From Lentisphaerae bacterium GWF2_49_21 (GTDB lineage Bacteria; Verrucomicrobiota; Lentisphaeria; Victivallales; GWF2-50-93): DNA of 46,029 nucleotides. The notes beneath the pieces were generated by a model, which was not told the origin of the DNA, did not search any database, and saw nothing but the letters and a program-made list of their open reading frames with translations. The first letter of the stretch is position 1, and every line of letters starts with the position of its first letter. Location: assembly GCA_001804805.1 (NCBI GenBank), contig MHBH01000010.1, positions 1 through 46,029 on the forward strand, written 5' to 3'. Below, one piece after another: positions 1 to 7,176 of the stretch. Made by a program: the position numbers and the translations under genes.

Positions 1-42
1 ACATTAACATCGCGTACCTATGGCACGCGAACACAACCACGG

Positions 43-400
43 CAATAAACAGGGGCTGAAGCCCCTGCCTATTTCCATTTCGTCCCTCCGGGACTCAAGC
101 CTGCAGAGATATTTCTTATATGCAAATATGCGTATAGTAGACAGGGCTTTCGCCCTTGGCTACAAGATGCCGCCCTCTGCGAGGGCTGAAGACAGAATCT
201 GATTGGAGCCTCCGCAGGATGGCGATATATTGTCTTGTCGCGCCATAGCTTCCCAGCGACGGCGGAAGCCCATAGGCGTCAGCCATGGGACATGTGCGGA
301 ATAAAAGTATCCAGAGTCCCCGCAGGGCGGCGATATAAAAACTACCCTTGCGGGCCCGTGTGTTTTTGCTTTGGAGGATAACGCTCTCAGTGCCTCCAAG
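43..400. repeat. Cluster of GC-rich imperfect palindromes
   Basis: The first 400 bases hold no convincing gene. They are a run of short dyads: caggggctgaagcccctg near 49-66, gtccctccgggac near 83-95, agggctttcgccctt near 144-158 and gccctctgcgagggc near 173-187. Similar gc-rich words (ccgccctgcgggg-like) continue to about 350. This looks like a decayed array of REP-like extragenic palindromes. The short reading frames across it are rich in Arg, Pro and Ser and look like translated repeat. No transposase of the REP-associated type is present in the window. Confidence 0.6.
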
Positions 401-453
401 AAATTGCAGGCTGATTAAGTTCCGTATTTATAGTGACGTAAATGTAACATGAG

Positions 454-491
454 GTATTTATAAAATACATAAATGTAATAACAGTGTTATT
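454..491. promoter_or_regulatory. Overlapping dyads upstream of amt, possible activator sites
   Basis: Three AT-rich dyads lie back to back: GTATTT-ATA-AAATAC (454-468), TACAT-AA-ATGTA (466-477) and AATAAC-AGT-GTTATT (477-491). All arms are perfect. They end about 65 bases upstream of the sigma-54-type promoter of amt, the usual distance for an enhancer-binding activator such as NtrC. The sequences do not match the classical NtrC consensus, so the bound protein is unknown. Function is inferred only from symmetry and position. Confidence 0.4.
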
Positions 492-556
492 TTTGAATCT
501 GACATGCTATTTATATCTCGCTAATTACAATAATGTTATGAATATACATTGGTTCA

Positions 557-572
557 TGGCATGCTCCTTGCT
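557..572 (+). promoter_or_regulatory. Sigma-54 (-24/-12) promoter of amt
   Basis: TGGCATGCTCCTTGCT matches the RpoN consensus TGGCACG-N4-TTGCW with one mismatch and keeps the invariant GG-N10-GC spacing (GG 558-559, GC 570-571). Transcription would start near 583, leaving a leader of about 30 bases before the amt ATG at 612. Nitrogen-regulated amt-glnK operons are classic RpoN/NtrC targets, so sequence and context agree. It also shows that the longer amt reading frame from 549 cannot be the translated form from this promoter. Confidence 0.8.
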
Positions 573-611
573 AAACGAGTTCCAACAAAATCAAATTTAG
601 CGGAGGGTTGG

Positions 612-1904
612 ATGATCAAGTTATTTCTTACGGCATTCCTGTTGTCGGCAGGCATGCTTTGCTTTGGCGCCGATGACACAGTCACAAATAAGCTGAACTC
701 CTTTGAGAGTTCCGGAAACATGCTGTTCCTTTTCATTGGAGCGGTGATGGTCTTCAGCATGCACGCCGGATTCGCCTTCCTCGAGCTTGGAACGGTGAGG
801 AAGAAGAACCAGGTCAACGCCCTGAACAAGATCATCGTCGACTGGGCTGTCAGCACGCTGGTCTATTTCCTGATAGGCTATCCGATAGCGCGCGGCATAA
901 GCTTCATGACGAGTGCGGAGATCCTCAACCAGGGGAACGGGGTCGAACTCCTTAAATTCTTCTTCTACCTGACCTTCGCTGCGTGCATACCCGCAATCAT
1001 CAGCGGCGGAATCGCCGAACGTGCGAAATTCTGGCCGGTCGTCATTGTCAACGCATTCCTCGTGGCAGTCGCATATCCGCTTTTCGAAGGTATCATGTGG
1101 GGGCATTTCGGATATGACGCCATGAACGCCCCGATCGGCGTCCAGGCATTCTTCGTAAAATATCTCGGAGGCGAATTCATTGATTTCGCAGGCTCCGTCG
1201 TCGTGCATTCGATGGGCGGGTGGATCGCCCTGCCGGCTATCATCCTCCTTGGAGCCAGATCAAAAAGATATGCGAATGGAGCTCCTATGATTTCCAACAT
1301 ACCTCTTCTCGGACTCGGAAGCTGGATACTTGCGATCGGATGGTTCGGATTCAATGTCGGAAGCGCGGTAGCCCTCAACGGAGCCTCCGGACTTGTGGCA
1401 GTCAACAGCCTCATGGCTATGGTAGGCGGAATCATGGCAAGTGTCCTGATTTCGAAGAATGACGCGGGCTTCACCCACAACGGAGCGCTTGCTGGCCTCA
1501 TAGCGATATGTTCCGGAAGCGCGATAGTGCATCCTCTCGCCGCATTCGTGATCGGGGCCGCAGGCGGACTCATTTTCTACTTCATGTACCAGATCGAGAC
1601 GGAAAGGTTCAAGTTCGACGACGTCCTTGGCGTCTGGCCGCTTCATGGAATAGTCGGCAGCTGGGGCGGAATTGCTACGGGGATTTTCGGACATAAAGAT
1701 CTGTTTGGCGCAAGAGTTGACGTAAGCATCTTCGCACAACTCGCCGGTACTTTCATGGCGATTGCATTCGCTCTTGCGGTAGGTTTCCTTGCATTCGGAT
1801 TCATGAAGATACTTACAGGGATAAGGTTGTCGGCGCATGACGAGTTCATCGGCTCCGACAGGTCCATCCACAACATCGAGGCCTATCCGGAGGAGGCTCT
1901 TTAA
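612..1904 (+). CDS. amt: Ammonium transporter (Amt/MEP/Rh family)
   Basis: A 430-residue inner-membrane ammonium channel. The N terminus (MIKLFLTAFLLSAGMLCFGA) is a cleavable signal peptide, as in AmtB. About eleven hydrophobic segments follow. Both pore histidines are recognisable: the VVHSMGG motif near residue 200 and the WPLHGIVGSWGG motif near residue 350. The start at 612 is chosen over 549 because GGAGGG (602-607) lies just upstream, the signal peptide begins there, and a sigma-54 promoter occupies 557-572. The PII gene follows, the usual amt-glnK arrangement in which PII plugs the channel when nitrogen is plentiful. The spacer between them carries a 110-bp inverted-repeat element. Confidence 0.95.
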   Translation: MIKLFLTAFLLSAGMLCFGADDTVTNKLNSFESSGNMLFLFIGAVMVFSMHAGFAFLELGTVRKKNQVNALNKIIVDWAVSTLVYFLIGYPIARGISFMTSAEILNQGNGVELLKFFFYLTFAACIPAIISGGIAERAKFWPVVIVNAFLVAVAYPLFEGIMWGHFGYDAMNAPIGVQAFFVKYLGGEFIDFAGSVVVHSMGGWIALPAIILLGARSKRYANGAPMISNIPLLGLGSWILAIGWFGFNVGSAVALNGASGLVAVNSLMAMVGGIMASVLISKNDAGFTHNGALAGLIAICSGSAIVHPLAAFVIGAAGGLIFYFMYQIETERFKFDDVLGVWPLHGIVGSWGGIATGIFGHKDLFGARVDVSIFAQLAGTFMAIAFALAVGFLAFGFMKILTGIRLSAHDEFIGSDRSIHNIEAYPEEAL

Positions 1905-1914
1905 TTAAAAAAAG

Positions 1915-2024
1915 CGAATGTCCAATATTCAACAAGGAATGTCCAATGACGAAGTGAATTCCGGGGAAAGTATATTTTGCTTTTAGTTGGACATTGGAAA
2001 TTCCGTGTTGGATATTGGTTATTC
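1915..2024. repeat. 110-bp inverted-repeat (MITE-like) element, copy 1
   Basis: The left arm (1915-1955, starting CGAATGTCCAATATTCAACA) and right arm (1987-2024) are imperfect inverted repeats, so RNA or single-stranded DNA could fold into a long hairpin. A second copy lies in opposite orientation at 28207-28317. Over the 41-base arm the copies differ at only three positions, and total lengths are 110 and 111 bp. No gene is inside. Size, terminal symmetry and copy number fit a miniature inverted-repeat element, but no target-site duplication or parent transposase could be identified. Confidence 0.6.
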
Positions 2025-2072
2025 AGAGTTGGAATTTGAAATGTATTTTATATCAGGAAAATCCTGCTTGCC

Positions 2073-2097
2073 ACGGCGTAGACTTGGCGAAGACGGG
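2073..2097. repeat. cttggcgaag-type repeat word
   Basis: The segment cggcgtagacttggcgaaga (2074-2093) resembles the reverse complement of ctccttcgccaaggctacgg at 24061-24080. It sits between the inverted-repeat element and the glnK ribosome-binding site. Confidence 0.45.
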
Positions 2098-2127
2098 TTA
2101 TCCTGTCAAAAATTAGGAGAAAATATC

Positions 2128-2469
2128 ATGAAACTAATCGAAGCGATAATCCAGCCGGAGGCCCTGGAAAGGGTCAAAAATTGCCTTTTCGAAGCGGACG
2201 TCCACAAGATGACGGTCCACAGGGTGAGGGGATGCGGACAGCAGAGGGGCTATTCCGAATCCTACAGGGGCAAGATCTACAAGGTCAACCTCCTCGAGAA
2301 GGTCAAGCTCGAGATCGCCGTGAACGACAAGTTTGTCGAACCGACCATCAACGCCATCATCAAGGGCGCCCGCAGCGGAAACATAGGCGACGGCAAGATC
2401 TTTGTGACCGACCTCGAGCGCTGTATCAGGATAAGGACCGGCGAAGAAGGCGGAGAGGCGATTGGATAA
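2128..2469 (+). CDS. glnK: Nitrogen regulatory protein PII (GlnB/GlnK)
   Basis: A 113-residue PII signal-transduction protein, normal family length (112). It forms trimers that read 2-oxoglutarate and ATP/ADP and, when paired with amt, block the ammonium channel. The T-loop (about residues 37-55) keeps Tyr46 and the uridylylation-site tyrosine Tyr51 of enteric PII. The B-loop IGDGKIFV and the C-terminal RIRTGE signature are intact. The start is fixed by AGGAGA at 2115-2120 and by the [11 protein letters not shown] terminus; upstream codons in this frame are repeat sequence. It is called glnK rather than glnB because of its position behind amt; sequence alone does not separate them. Confidence 0.93.
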   Translation: MKLIEAIIQPEALERVKNCLFEADVHKMTVHRVRGCGQQRGYSESYRGKIYKVNLLEKVKLEIAVNDKFVEPTINAIIKGARSGNIGDGKIFVTDLERCIRIRTGEEGGEAIG

Positions 2470-2483
2470 TTCCGAAAATTCTT

Positions 2484-2523
2484 AACATCGAACATTCAAC
2501 TTCGAACTTTGAACATCGAATGA
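2484..2523. repeat. aacttcgaactttgaacatc repeat, copy 1
   Basis: This 40-base string is made of variants of the word gaac(a/t)t(t/c)gaa. It is about 37/40 identical to 9594-9633 between pheT and lepA, and related to the interrupted copy at 24041-24108. It directly follows glnK. Confidence 0.7.
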
Positions 2524-2529
2524 AAGAAT

Positions 2530-2826
2530 GTAGCACAGGCATCTTGCCTGTGTCATGGAGCGCTGGCCTCCGGCCGGCAATTAGGAATGTATTACAGGCC
2601 TCCGGCCTGTAATTTTCTTTCCCAACAGGCGAGACGCCTGTTCTACACTCTCACACAGGCAAGGCCAGCCCGACAAGATGGCGGCCAGGAATGACCGCCC
2701 TACTTAACCGGTAAAAGTTTCTTATTGATAAAACAGCGGCCACCGCAGTCGGTCGCTACGGACAGGAATCACATCACCTTTGGAGGATCAAGAAAAGATG
2801 GGACAGCCTAAAGGCCGTCCCTACTT
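2530..2826. repeat. Array of acaggc...gcctgt palindromes
   Basis: This gene-free spacer holds successive imperfect palindromes: acaggcatcttgcctgt (2535-2551), gctggcctccggccggc (2562-2578), acaggcctccggcctgt (2594-2610) and acaggcgagacgcctgt (2635-2651). Related aggccagcc-type and gggacagcctaaaggccgtc words follow up to 2821. Spacers are variable and AT-rich. This is the same family as the larger array at 17912-18272. Irregular spacing and divergent units exclude CRISPR. Confidence 0.75.
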
Positions 2827-3105
2827 TTACTTCACGAAAGCAGTAGCCACGACATTGATTTCCCTGCCGTCGGAAAGCGTGACGGTCATCTTTTTTCCTG
2901 TCGCATCTAAGTACTTGACGTTGGCGAAATCCGAGGTGCCGTCGTTTCCTGCGAGTTTCGCAAGTACCTCGAGCTGTTCGCGCGCCAGGAGCGAGATGTT
3001 GTAGTCGCCGTCAAGTCCTTCGTTGGGATTGCTCAAGGCGGCAACAGTGACAACGCAAATCTTCCCGTCGACGGTGATGGCGTTGTACTGCGAATAAAGT
3101 GCCAT
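2827..3105 (-). CDS. Small hypothetical protein
   Basis: I do not recognise this 92-residue protein. It has no signal peptide or membrane segment; it is acidic and mixed alpha/beta in character, with C-terminal beta-like stretches (MTVTLSDGREINVVATAFVK). Codon use, with many C/G-ending codons, resembles the real genes around it, which argues for coding. An in-frame TGA lies 27 bases upstream of the ATG and no good Shine-Dalgarno is visible. It could therefore be a small intact gene or the surviving 3' part of a larger one. It is divergent from typA and its stop abuts the palindrome array. Confidence 0.5.
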   Translation of the reverse strand: MALYSQYNAITVDGKICVVTVAALSNPNEGLDGDYNISLLAREQLEVLAKLAGNDGTSDFANVKYLDATGKKMTVTLSDGREINVVATAFVK

Positions 3106-3405
3106 GCTGGGGAAGATGTTGATGATTAATCAGAAGTGATCTAACCGTTGCTGTGAGTCCGGAAAGCATATGGAAATAATGTGCCATTCTTTGGAGATTC
3201 CTCTGATTTTTCACTTTCGTGCTTTCCAAATTCAAATAGTGTGTTATTATATGCGCCCGACTGCTATTGAAACGGCGAATGGGTGCTATGAGATTTGAAT
3301 CTTCATCTCCCTTGAATCCACGTTCGGCAGAAATTTCACGTATGCAGGCGTTTATTTATTGAAAAATCTATAAATCACAAAATCTCTAAATAATAAAGTT
3401 GAATA
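3106..3405. other. AT-rich divergent spacer before typA
   Basis: These 300 bases separate the small minus-strand gene from typA. I see no tRNA, repeat unit or strong hairpin. The last 60 bases are very AT-rich and presumably carry typA initiation signals, although no convincing Shine-Dalgarno precedes the ATG at 3406. Confidence 0.4.
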
Positions 3406-5220
3406 ATGTCTGACATCAGGAACATTGCGATAATCGCGCACGTCGACCACGGGAAGACCACGCTTGTGGACCAGATCATCAAGCAGGCGAAGCTCTTCCG
3501 CGACAACCAGTCCATGCACGAATGCTTTCTCGACAGCAACGATCTCGAGCGCGAACGCGGCATCACGATCCTCGCCAAGAACATCAGCATCAAATACAAG
3601 GGCATTAAGATCAATATCATCGACACCCCGGGACACAGCGATTTCGGCGGCCAGGTTGAACGCGTCCTCAACATGGCCGACGGCGTCCTCCTCCTCGTCG
3701 ATGCCGCGGAAGGTCCGCTCCCCCAGACAAGATTTGTCCTTGACAAGGCCCTCAAGCTCAAGCTCCATCCGATAGTAATCATAAACAAGATCGACAGGGC
3801 TGACGGACGTCCCAAGGAAGTCCTCGACAAGATCTATGAACTGTTCTTCGAGCTCAACGCACATGACCACCAGATTGATTTCCCCATACTTTACGCGAGC
3901 GGAAGAGAGGGCTGGGTATCCTTTGAACAGGACGGCGGAGAGAGAAACAGCATGCTCCCCCTGATGGATACGATCATTGAAAAGATCCCGGCTCCGAAGA
4001 CATTTGAAGGTCCTGTGCAGATGCAGGTTTCGACTCTCGATTATTCCGACTATGTAGGACGTATCGGAATTGGAAGGGTATACCGTGGAAACCTCGACAT
4101 AAAAAAACCTATCGTTGTCATCAAGAGGAACGGCGAGGTGCAGCAGGCACAGCTCAAGCAGCTTCTCACTTTTGAAGGCATTGAAAGAAAAGAAACTGAC
4201 GTCGTCCAGTGCGGAGACCTCTGCGCTGTCGTCGGAATAGATAAAATTGACATCAGCGATACGGTGACAGATGCCCTAAGTCCCGAAATCCTTCCGCCTA
4301 TAACCATAGATGAGCCCACACTCGCCATGACTTTCCGCGTGAATGACTCCCCGTTCTACGGCAAGGATGGAAAATATGTAAGCAGCCGCCATCTCCGTGA
4401 AAGGCTCTACAAGGAAGCAGAAAAGGATGTGGCGATGAAAATAGAAGATTCCGGCAGCGACTCGTTCAGGGTCAGCGGACGCGGAGTACTCCATCTCGCC
4501 ATCCTCATTGAGAACATGAGGCGTGAAGGCTATGAGATGTCGGTGTCGCAGCCGCAGGTCATCATAAAGACCATCGACGGGCAGAAATGCGAGCCCATTG
4601 AAATACTTACAGTCGACGTCCCTACGGAACTTTCCGGAAAAGTCATCGAGCTTGCCGGAATGCGCAAGGGCGAAATGTTCCTCATGGAGCAGCATGGCGT
4701 GCGAGTCCTGCTCGAATTCAATATGCCGACACGTGGAATCATAGGTCTCAGGAGCAAGATCATGACAGCTACCGCTGGACAGGCGATCATTTCCCACAGG
4801 TTCCTCGAGTATGCCCCGTTCAAAGGCGAATTCCCCCGCAGGCTCAACGGCGTGCTTGTCAGCATGGACAAGGGGCGTGCAGTGCCTTTTGCGATCGACG
4901 GACTCCAGCAGCGTGGAATTTTCTTCATTGATCCGGGCGAGATGACATATGAAGGGATGATAGTAGGAGAGCACTGCAAGGACGATGATCTCATTGTGAA
5001 CGTCCAGAAGGAGAAGAAGCTTACAAACATGCGTGCCGCCAGTTCAGACAGGGCGATGAAGATCACTCCGGCCCAGAAGATGAGCCTTGAAGAGGCGCTT
5101 GAATATATCGCCGACGATGAACTGGTCGAGGTTACTCCGAATTTCGTCAGGATGCGCAAACGCTACCTTACCGAAATCGCAAGACGCAAGCTGAAACGGG
5201 CCGAGGCGGACGAGGAATAA
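3406..5220 (+). CDS. typA: Ribosome-binding GTPase TypA/BipA
   Basis: A translational GTPase of 604 residues, typical for BipA. It binds the ribosome at the EF-G site and supports subunit assembly and stress adaptation. The G1 loop AHVDHGKT is at residues 11-18; the switch II DTPGH and NKID guanine-specificity motifs follow; domains II, III and V and the family-specific C-terminal domain (RMRKRYLTEIARRKLKRAE near the end) are present. The ATG at 3406 gives the canonical MSDIRNIAIIAHVDHGKT start. The stop codon is embedded in an AT-rich hairpin, and a methyltransferase gene follows 64 bases later. Confidence 0.96.
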   Translation: MSDIRNIAIIAHVDHGKTTLVDQIIKQAKLFRDNQSMHECFLDSNDLERERGITILAKNISIKYKGIKINIIDTPGHSDFGGQVERVLNMADGVLLLVDAAEGPLPQTRFVLDKALKLKLHPIVIINKIDRADGRPKEVLDKIYELFFELNAHDHQIDFPILYASGREGWVSFEQDGGERNSMLPLMDTIIEKIPAPKTFEGPVQMQVSTLDYSDYVGRIGIGRVYRGNLDIKKPIVVIKRNGEVQQAQLKQLLTFEGIERKETDVVQCGDLCAVVGIDKIDISDTVTDALSPEILPPITIDEPTLAMTFRVNDSPFYGKDGKYVSSRHLRERLYKEAEKDVAMKIEDSGSDSFRVSGRGVLHLAILIENMRREGYEMSVSQPQVIIKTIDGQKCEPIEILTVDVPTELSGKVIELAGMRKGEMFLMEQHGVRVLLEFNMPTRGIIGLRSKIMTATAGQAIISHRFLEYAPFKGEFPRRLNGVLVSMDKGRAVPFAIDGLQQRGIFFIDPGEMTYEGMIVGEHCKDDDLIVNVQKEKKLTNMRAASSDRAMKITPAQKMSLEEALEYIADDELVEVTPNFVRMRKRYLTEIARRKLKRAEADEE

Positions 5221-5242
5221 ATTTTTCGGAGAGAAAATTTAT
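5217..5242 (+). other. Stop-codon hairpin after typA
   Basis: The arms ATAAATTTT (5217-5225) and AAAATTTAT (5234-5242) pair perfectly across 8 bases. The typA stop TAA (5218-5220) lies in the 5' arm. No U-tract follows, so it is not a standard intrinsic terminator. Related hairpins follow lepA, moxR, the DUF58 gene and the sugar-isomerase gene. Confidence 0.55.
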
Positions 5243-5250
5243 ATATGATG

Positions 5251-5274
5251 GAGCGCTGGCATCCTGCCGGCATC
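5251..5274. repeat. Single ggagcgctggc...gccggca palindrome
   Basis: ggagcgctggcatcctgccg and the next three bases match units at 2557-2579 (ctggcctccggccgg) and about 17986-18010 (ccggcgtctcgccgg). It is a lone copy in the spacer just upstream of the methyltransferase ribosome-binding site. Confidence 0.6.
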
Positions 5275-5284
5275 AAGGAGCAGT

Positions 5285-6202
5285 ATGGGCAAGCTCAACC
5301 AATGTTATCTCTGCGCCGGACCTATAATCGAAAAGTTCCTGACCGCATATGACCGCCAGTTCGCAGGCCCTGATGATTACGTCTATTCCAAATGCAGATC
5401 ATGTGGTCTTGTCTTCATGAATCCCCTTCCGAAACCGGAACAGATTTCCGCTTTCTATCCCAGGGAATATTCGCCGCACCAGGAAAAGCCGGGAAGAGGA
5501 AAGAGGAAATCCGGCAGGAATCTCTTCAAGTCCCAAGGTTCAAACCGGCTTCTCGAAGTAGGCTGCGGAACCGGCTCACTTCTCAAGAGACATCAGGAGC
5601 TGGGCTGGAATGTACGAGGTGTGGAAATCAATTCCAATGCCTGCGGGATATGCCGTTCCAACGGGCTCGAGGTCCACTGTGGAACTCTGCTTGACGCCCC
5701 TTTTGACAATGAAAGATTCGACGTGATCTTCTTCAACCATGTCATCGAACACCTTCTTGATCCCGTGGCCGTCTTCAAGAAGGCCGCAGATCTTCTCGCG
5801 GCTTCAGGAAAAATCATCCTGCTGACTCCCAACAATGCCTCTCTGAGCTTCGGCAAATACGGTTCTGCCTGGTACCATCTTGACGCACCGCGCCATATTT
5901 TTCTGTATGGTCCGGAAAGCCTGCGCGAACTCTGCGCAAAGACAGGACTGTCAATTTTGGACATCAGGACTCTCCCCAGTTCAAGGATTTGGACGCAGAG
6001 CGAACATTTGAACAGGTTTCAGGGGGCGGTGATTCCGCAAGGGCTTGAAGAACGGAAGAAAATAATTGAAACGGCAGGGAACGGGAAAAAATCCTACCGT
6101 ATCTTCAGGGCTATCATTTCACCAGTATGTTTTTTTTCTGCAAAACTTGGCAGGGGCGAAAACCTCAGGGCCGAGCTGATTGCAGATACTGCACGGAAAT
6201 AA
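5285..6202 (+). CDS. SAM-dependent methyltransferase with N-terminal zinc knuckle
   Basis: A 305-residue class I methyltransferase. Four cysteines (Cys7, Cys10, Cys37, Cys40) form a probable zinc-binding knuckle that precedes a Rossmann domain. SAM motif I is EVGCGTGSL at residues 91-99 and the post-II region NHVIEHLLDP follows. This arrangement is seen in methyltransferases acting on sugars or other small metabolites of envelope and secondary pathways; the substrate cannot be read here. The start is supported by GGAG at 5277-5280, though spacing is short. It follows typA in the same direction, with a palindromic repeat between them. Confidence 0.85.
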   Translation: MGKLNQCYLCAGPIIEKFLTAYDRQFAGPDDYVYSKCRSCGLVFMNPLPKPEQISAFYPREYSPHQEKPGRGKRKSGRNLFKSQGSNRLLEVGCGTGSLLKRHQELGWNVRGVEINSNACGICRSNGLEVHCGTLLDAPFDNERFDVIFFNHVIEHLLDPVAVFKKAADLLAASGKIILLTPNNASLSFGKYGSAWYHLDAPRHIFLYGPESLRELCAKTGLSILDIRTLPSSRIWTQSEHLNRFQGAVIPQGLEERKKIIETAGNGKKSYRIFRAIISPVCFFSAKLGRGENLRAELIADTARK

Positions 6203-6207
6203 AGCCT

Positions 6208-6226
6208 ATACAAACTTTAGTTTGCT
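6208..6226. repeat. aaactttagtttg palindrome
   Basis: CAAAC-TTTA-GTTTG is a small hairpin of the same agctttagct family as 6877-6906, 7127-7152 and 21455-21482. It lies between the convergent methyltransferase and FHA genes and could act as a weak terminator, though there is no long T-run. Confidence 0.5.
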
Positions 6227-6227
6227 G

Positions 6228-6719
6228 TTACTTTTCAGGGACGGAGACCGCGTCCATTAATTTTGTCTCACGTTTGCTCTTGCCGTCAACCTTCACCTTG
6301 AAGATGTCAACTGCGAAAACTGACTTTCCAGCCTTGATGATGTCCCCGGACTTGATATCGTAGTTCTTGTCCTTCTCTATCTTCATGCCATTGAGATATG
6401 TGCCGTTCTTGCTGCCGATGTCCTTGAGCCTCGCTTCGGGAAACTCAAGCTGGACCACGCAGTGCTGGCGTGATATCATTGAATCCTCCTCTCCGGATAT
6501 CAAAATGCTCGAACAGTCCTTCCGGCCTATCATGATCGACATGGGCTCTTCGGCGCCGAACTTCTTGCCCTTGAGCGGACCGGCAACAGCCTTGAGATCC
6601 ATTTTCCATTTAAAAGAAGTCTTCTTGGCGCTGTCGTCCGAGAGCTCGATCTTTTCTCCGCATTCCAAGCAGAATTTGGAAGTGTCGGGAATTTTCGTAT
6701 CACAGTTTGGGCAGAGCAT
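6228..6719 (-). CDS. Zinc-ribbon and FHA-domain protein
   Basis: A 163-residue cytoplasmic protein. An N-terminal zinc ribbon (CPNC...CLEC; Cys3, Cys6, Cys17, Cys20) is linked to a forkhead-associated domain at about residues 42-138. The FHA phosphopeptide-binding residues are in place: Gly65-Arg66, Ser83-Arg84-xx-His86 and Asn105-Gly106. It therefore probably docks on phosphothreonine proteins made by a Ser/Thr kinase, none of which is encoded in the window. The start at 6719 is preferred to the longer frame because an excellent AGGAGG sits 5 bases upstream and the zinc ribbon begins immediately. It is convergent with the methyltransferase gene. Confidence 0.88.
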   Translation of the reverse strand: MLCPNCDTKIPDTSKFCLECGEKIELSDDSAKKTSFKWKMDLKAVAGPLKGKKFGAEEPMSIMIGRKDCSSILISGEEDSMISRQHCVVQLEFPEARLKDIGSKNGTYLNGMKIEKDKNYDIKSGDIIKAGKSVFAVDIFKVKVDGKSKRETKLMDAVSVPEK

Positions 6720-6876
6720 GGGAGCCTCCTTATGATTCAAGTTTATACTGGAATCGGTCGCTTCTAATTGCCCAATTCCTATATTCAATACGCAGGAAAT
6801 ACATAAGGTTTATGCGGAATTCAGAAATTATGTTTGTTTCGCGTATCCCCTTAATGAAGAATATCACGCTTGTCTT

Positions 6877-6906
6877 GTTGGAGTTCACAGCTTTAGCGTG
6901 TCCCCT
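6877..6906. repeat. agctttagc repeat unit
   Basis: The unit gttggagttcacagctttag and following bases recurs at 7127-7152 as gttggagtacaagctttagc and at 21455-21482 as a gtacgtgctttagcatgtac palindrome. Confidence 0.6.
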
Positions 6907-6963
6907 AAATCTTAGTTGGGTCAAATTCCCCGACCCTTGGGGCGGCTTTGAATTTCTTTTGTT

Positions 6964-7019
6964 ATAAAGAATCTCCGGCCCGCCGTGAGACGAGGGGGGG
7001 GCGTCCGGAGATTCTTTAT
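6964..7019. other. 15-bp perfect inverted repeat in the pheT upstream region
   Basis: The arms ATAAAGAATCTCCGG (6964-6978) and CCGGAGATTCTTTAT (7005-7019) are perfectly complementary around a 26-base loop with an eight-G run. It lies in the 457-base spacer between the divergent FHA and pheT genes. No T-run follows on either strand. It could be part of a pheT leader, a mobile-element remnant or a decayed terminator. A reading frame on the minus strand across this spacer is interrupted by the dyad and looks non-coding. Confidence 0.6.
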
Positions 7020-7085
7020 TCCAATTCACGTCTTTCCACTGGAAAAACCAGCTTTTCCGGTTATCTTTTGTGCTTGCCATTTCTC

Positions 7086-7111
7086 AGGAGGTAATTGAAA
7101 TTACCTCTTTT
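7086..7111 (+). terminator. Hairpin with T-run upstream of pheT (possible attenuator)
   Basis: GAGGTAATT (7088-7096) and AATTACCTC (7099-7107) form a perfect 9-bp stem with a 2-base loop, followed by TTTT. On the plus strand it has the form of a weak intrinsic terminator, but no plus-strand gene precedes it. It would therefore act on a transcript entering pheT, about 65 bases before the ATG. No T-box signature was found. Confidence 0.35.
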
Positions 7112-7126
7112 AAACTGATTGCTTAT

Positions 7127-7152
7127 GTTGGAGTACAAGCTTTAGCTTGCAT
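7127..7152. repeat. agctttagct repeat unit
   Basis: gttggagtacaagctttagc shares its first eight bases and the agctttagc core with the copy at 6877-6906. It lies just upstream of the pheT start. Confidence 0.6.
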
Positions 7153-7176
7153 AATATTTAATCAACAGGATTTCGC

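Noticed and set aside
549-611. Longer amt start at 549
   Set aside because: A sigma-54 promoter lies inside it, while the signal peptide and Shine-Dalgarno support 612.
621-1208. Long minus-strand frame within amt
   Set aside because: It lies antisense to an unmistakable transporter gene in shadow frame, with no start signals or recognisable motifs.
2181-2612. 143-codon plus-strand frame overlapping glnK
   Set aside because: It is a shadow frame of glnK running into repeats, rich in Arg and Gln.
3011-3235. 74-codon minus-strand frame overlapping the small hypothetical gene
   Set aside because: It is out of frame with the better coding candidate and its C-terminal part is Arg/His/Cys-rich, typical of shadow translation.
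6730-7080. 116-codon minus-strand frame between the FHA gene and pheT
   Set aside because: It crosses a 15-bp inverted repeat and repeat words, has no ribosome-binding site, and overlaps the FHA Shine-Dalgarno region.
6720-7176. T-box riboswitch for pheT
   Set aside because: No T-box antiterminator signature (AGGGTGGNACCGCG-like) could be found.
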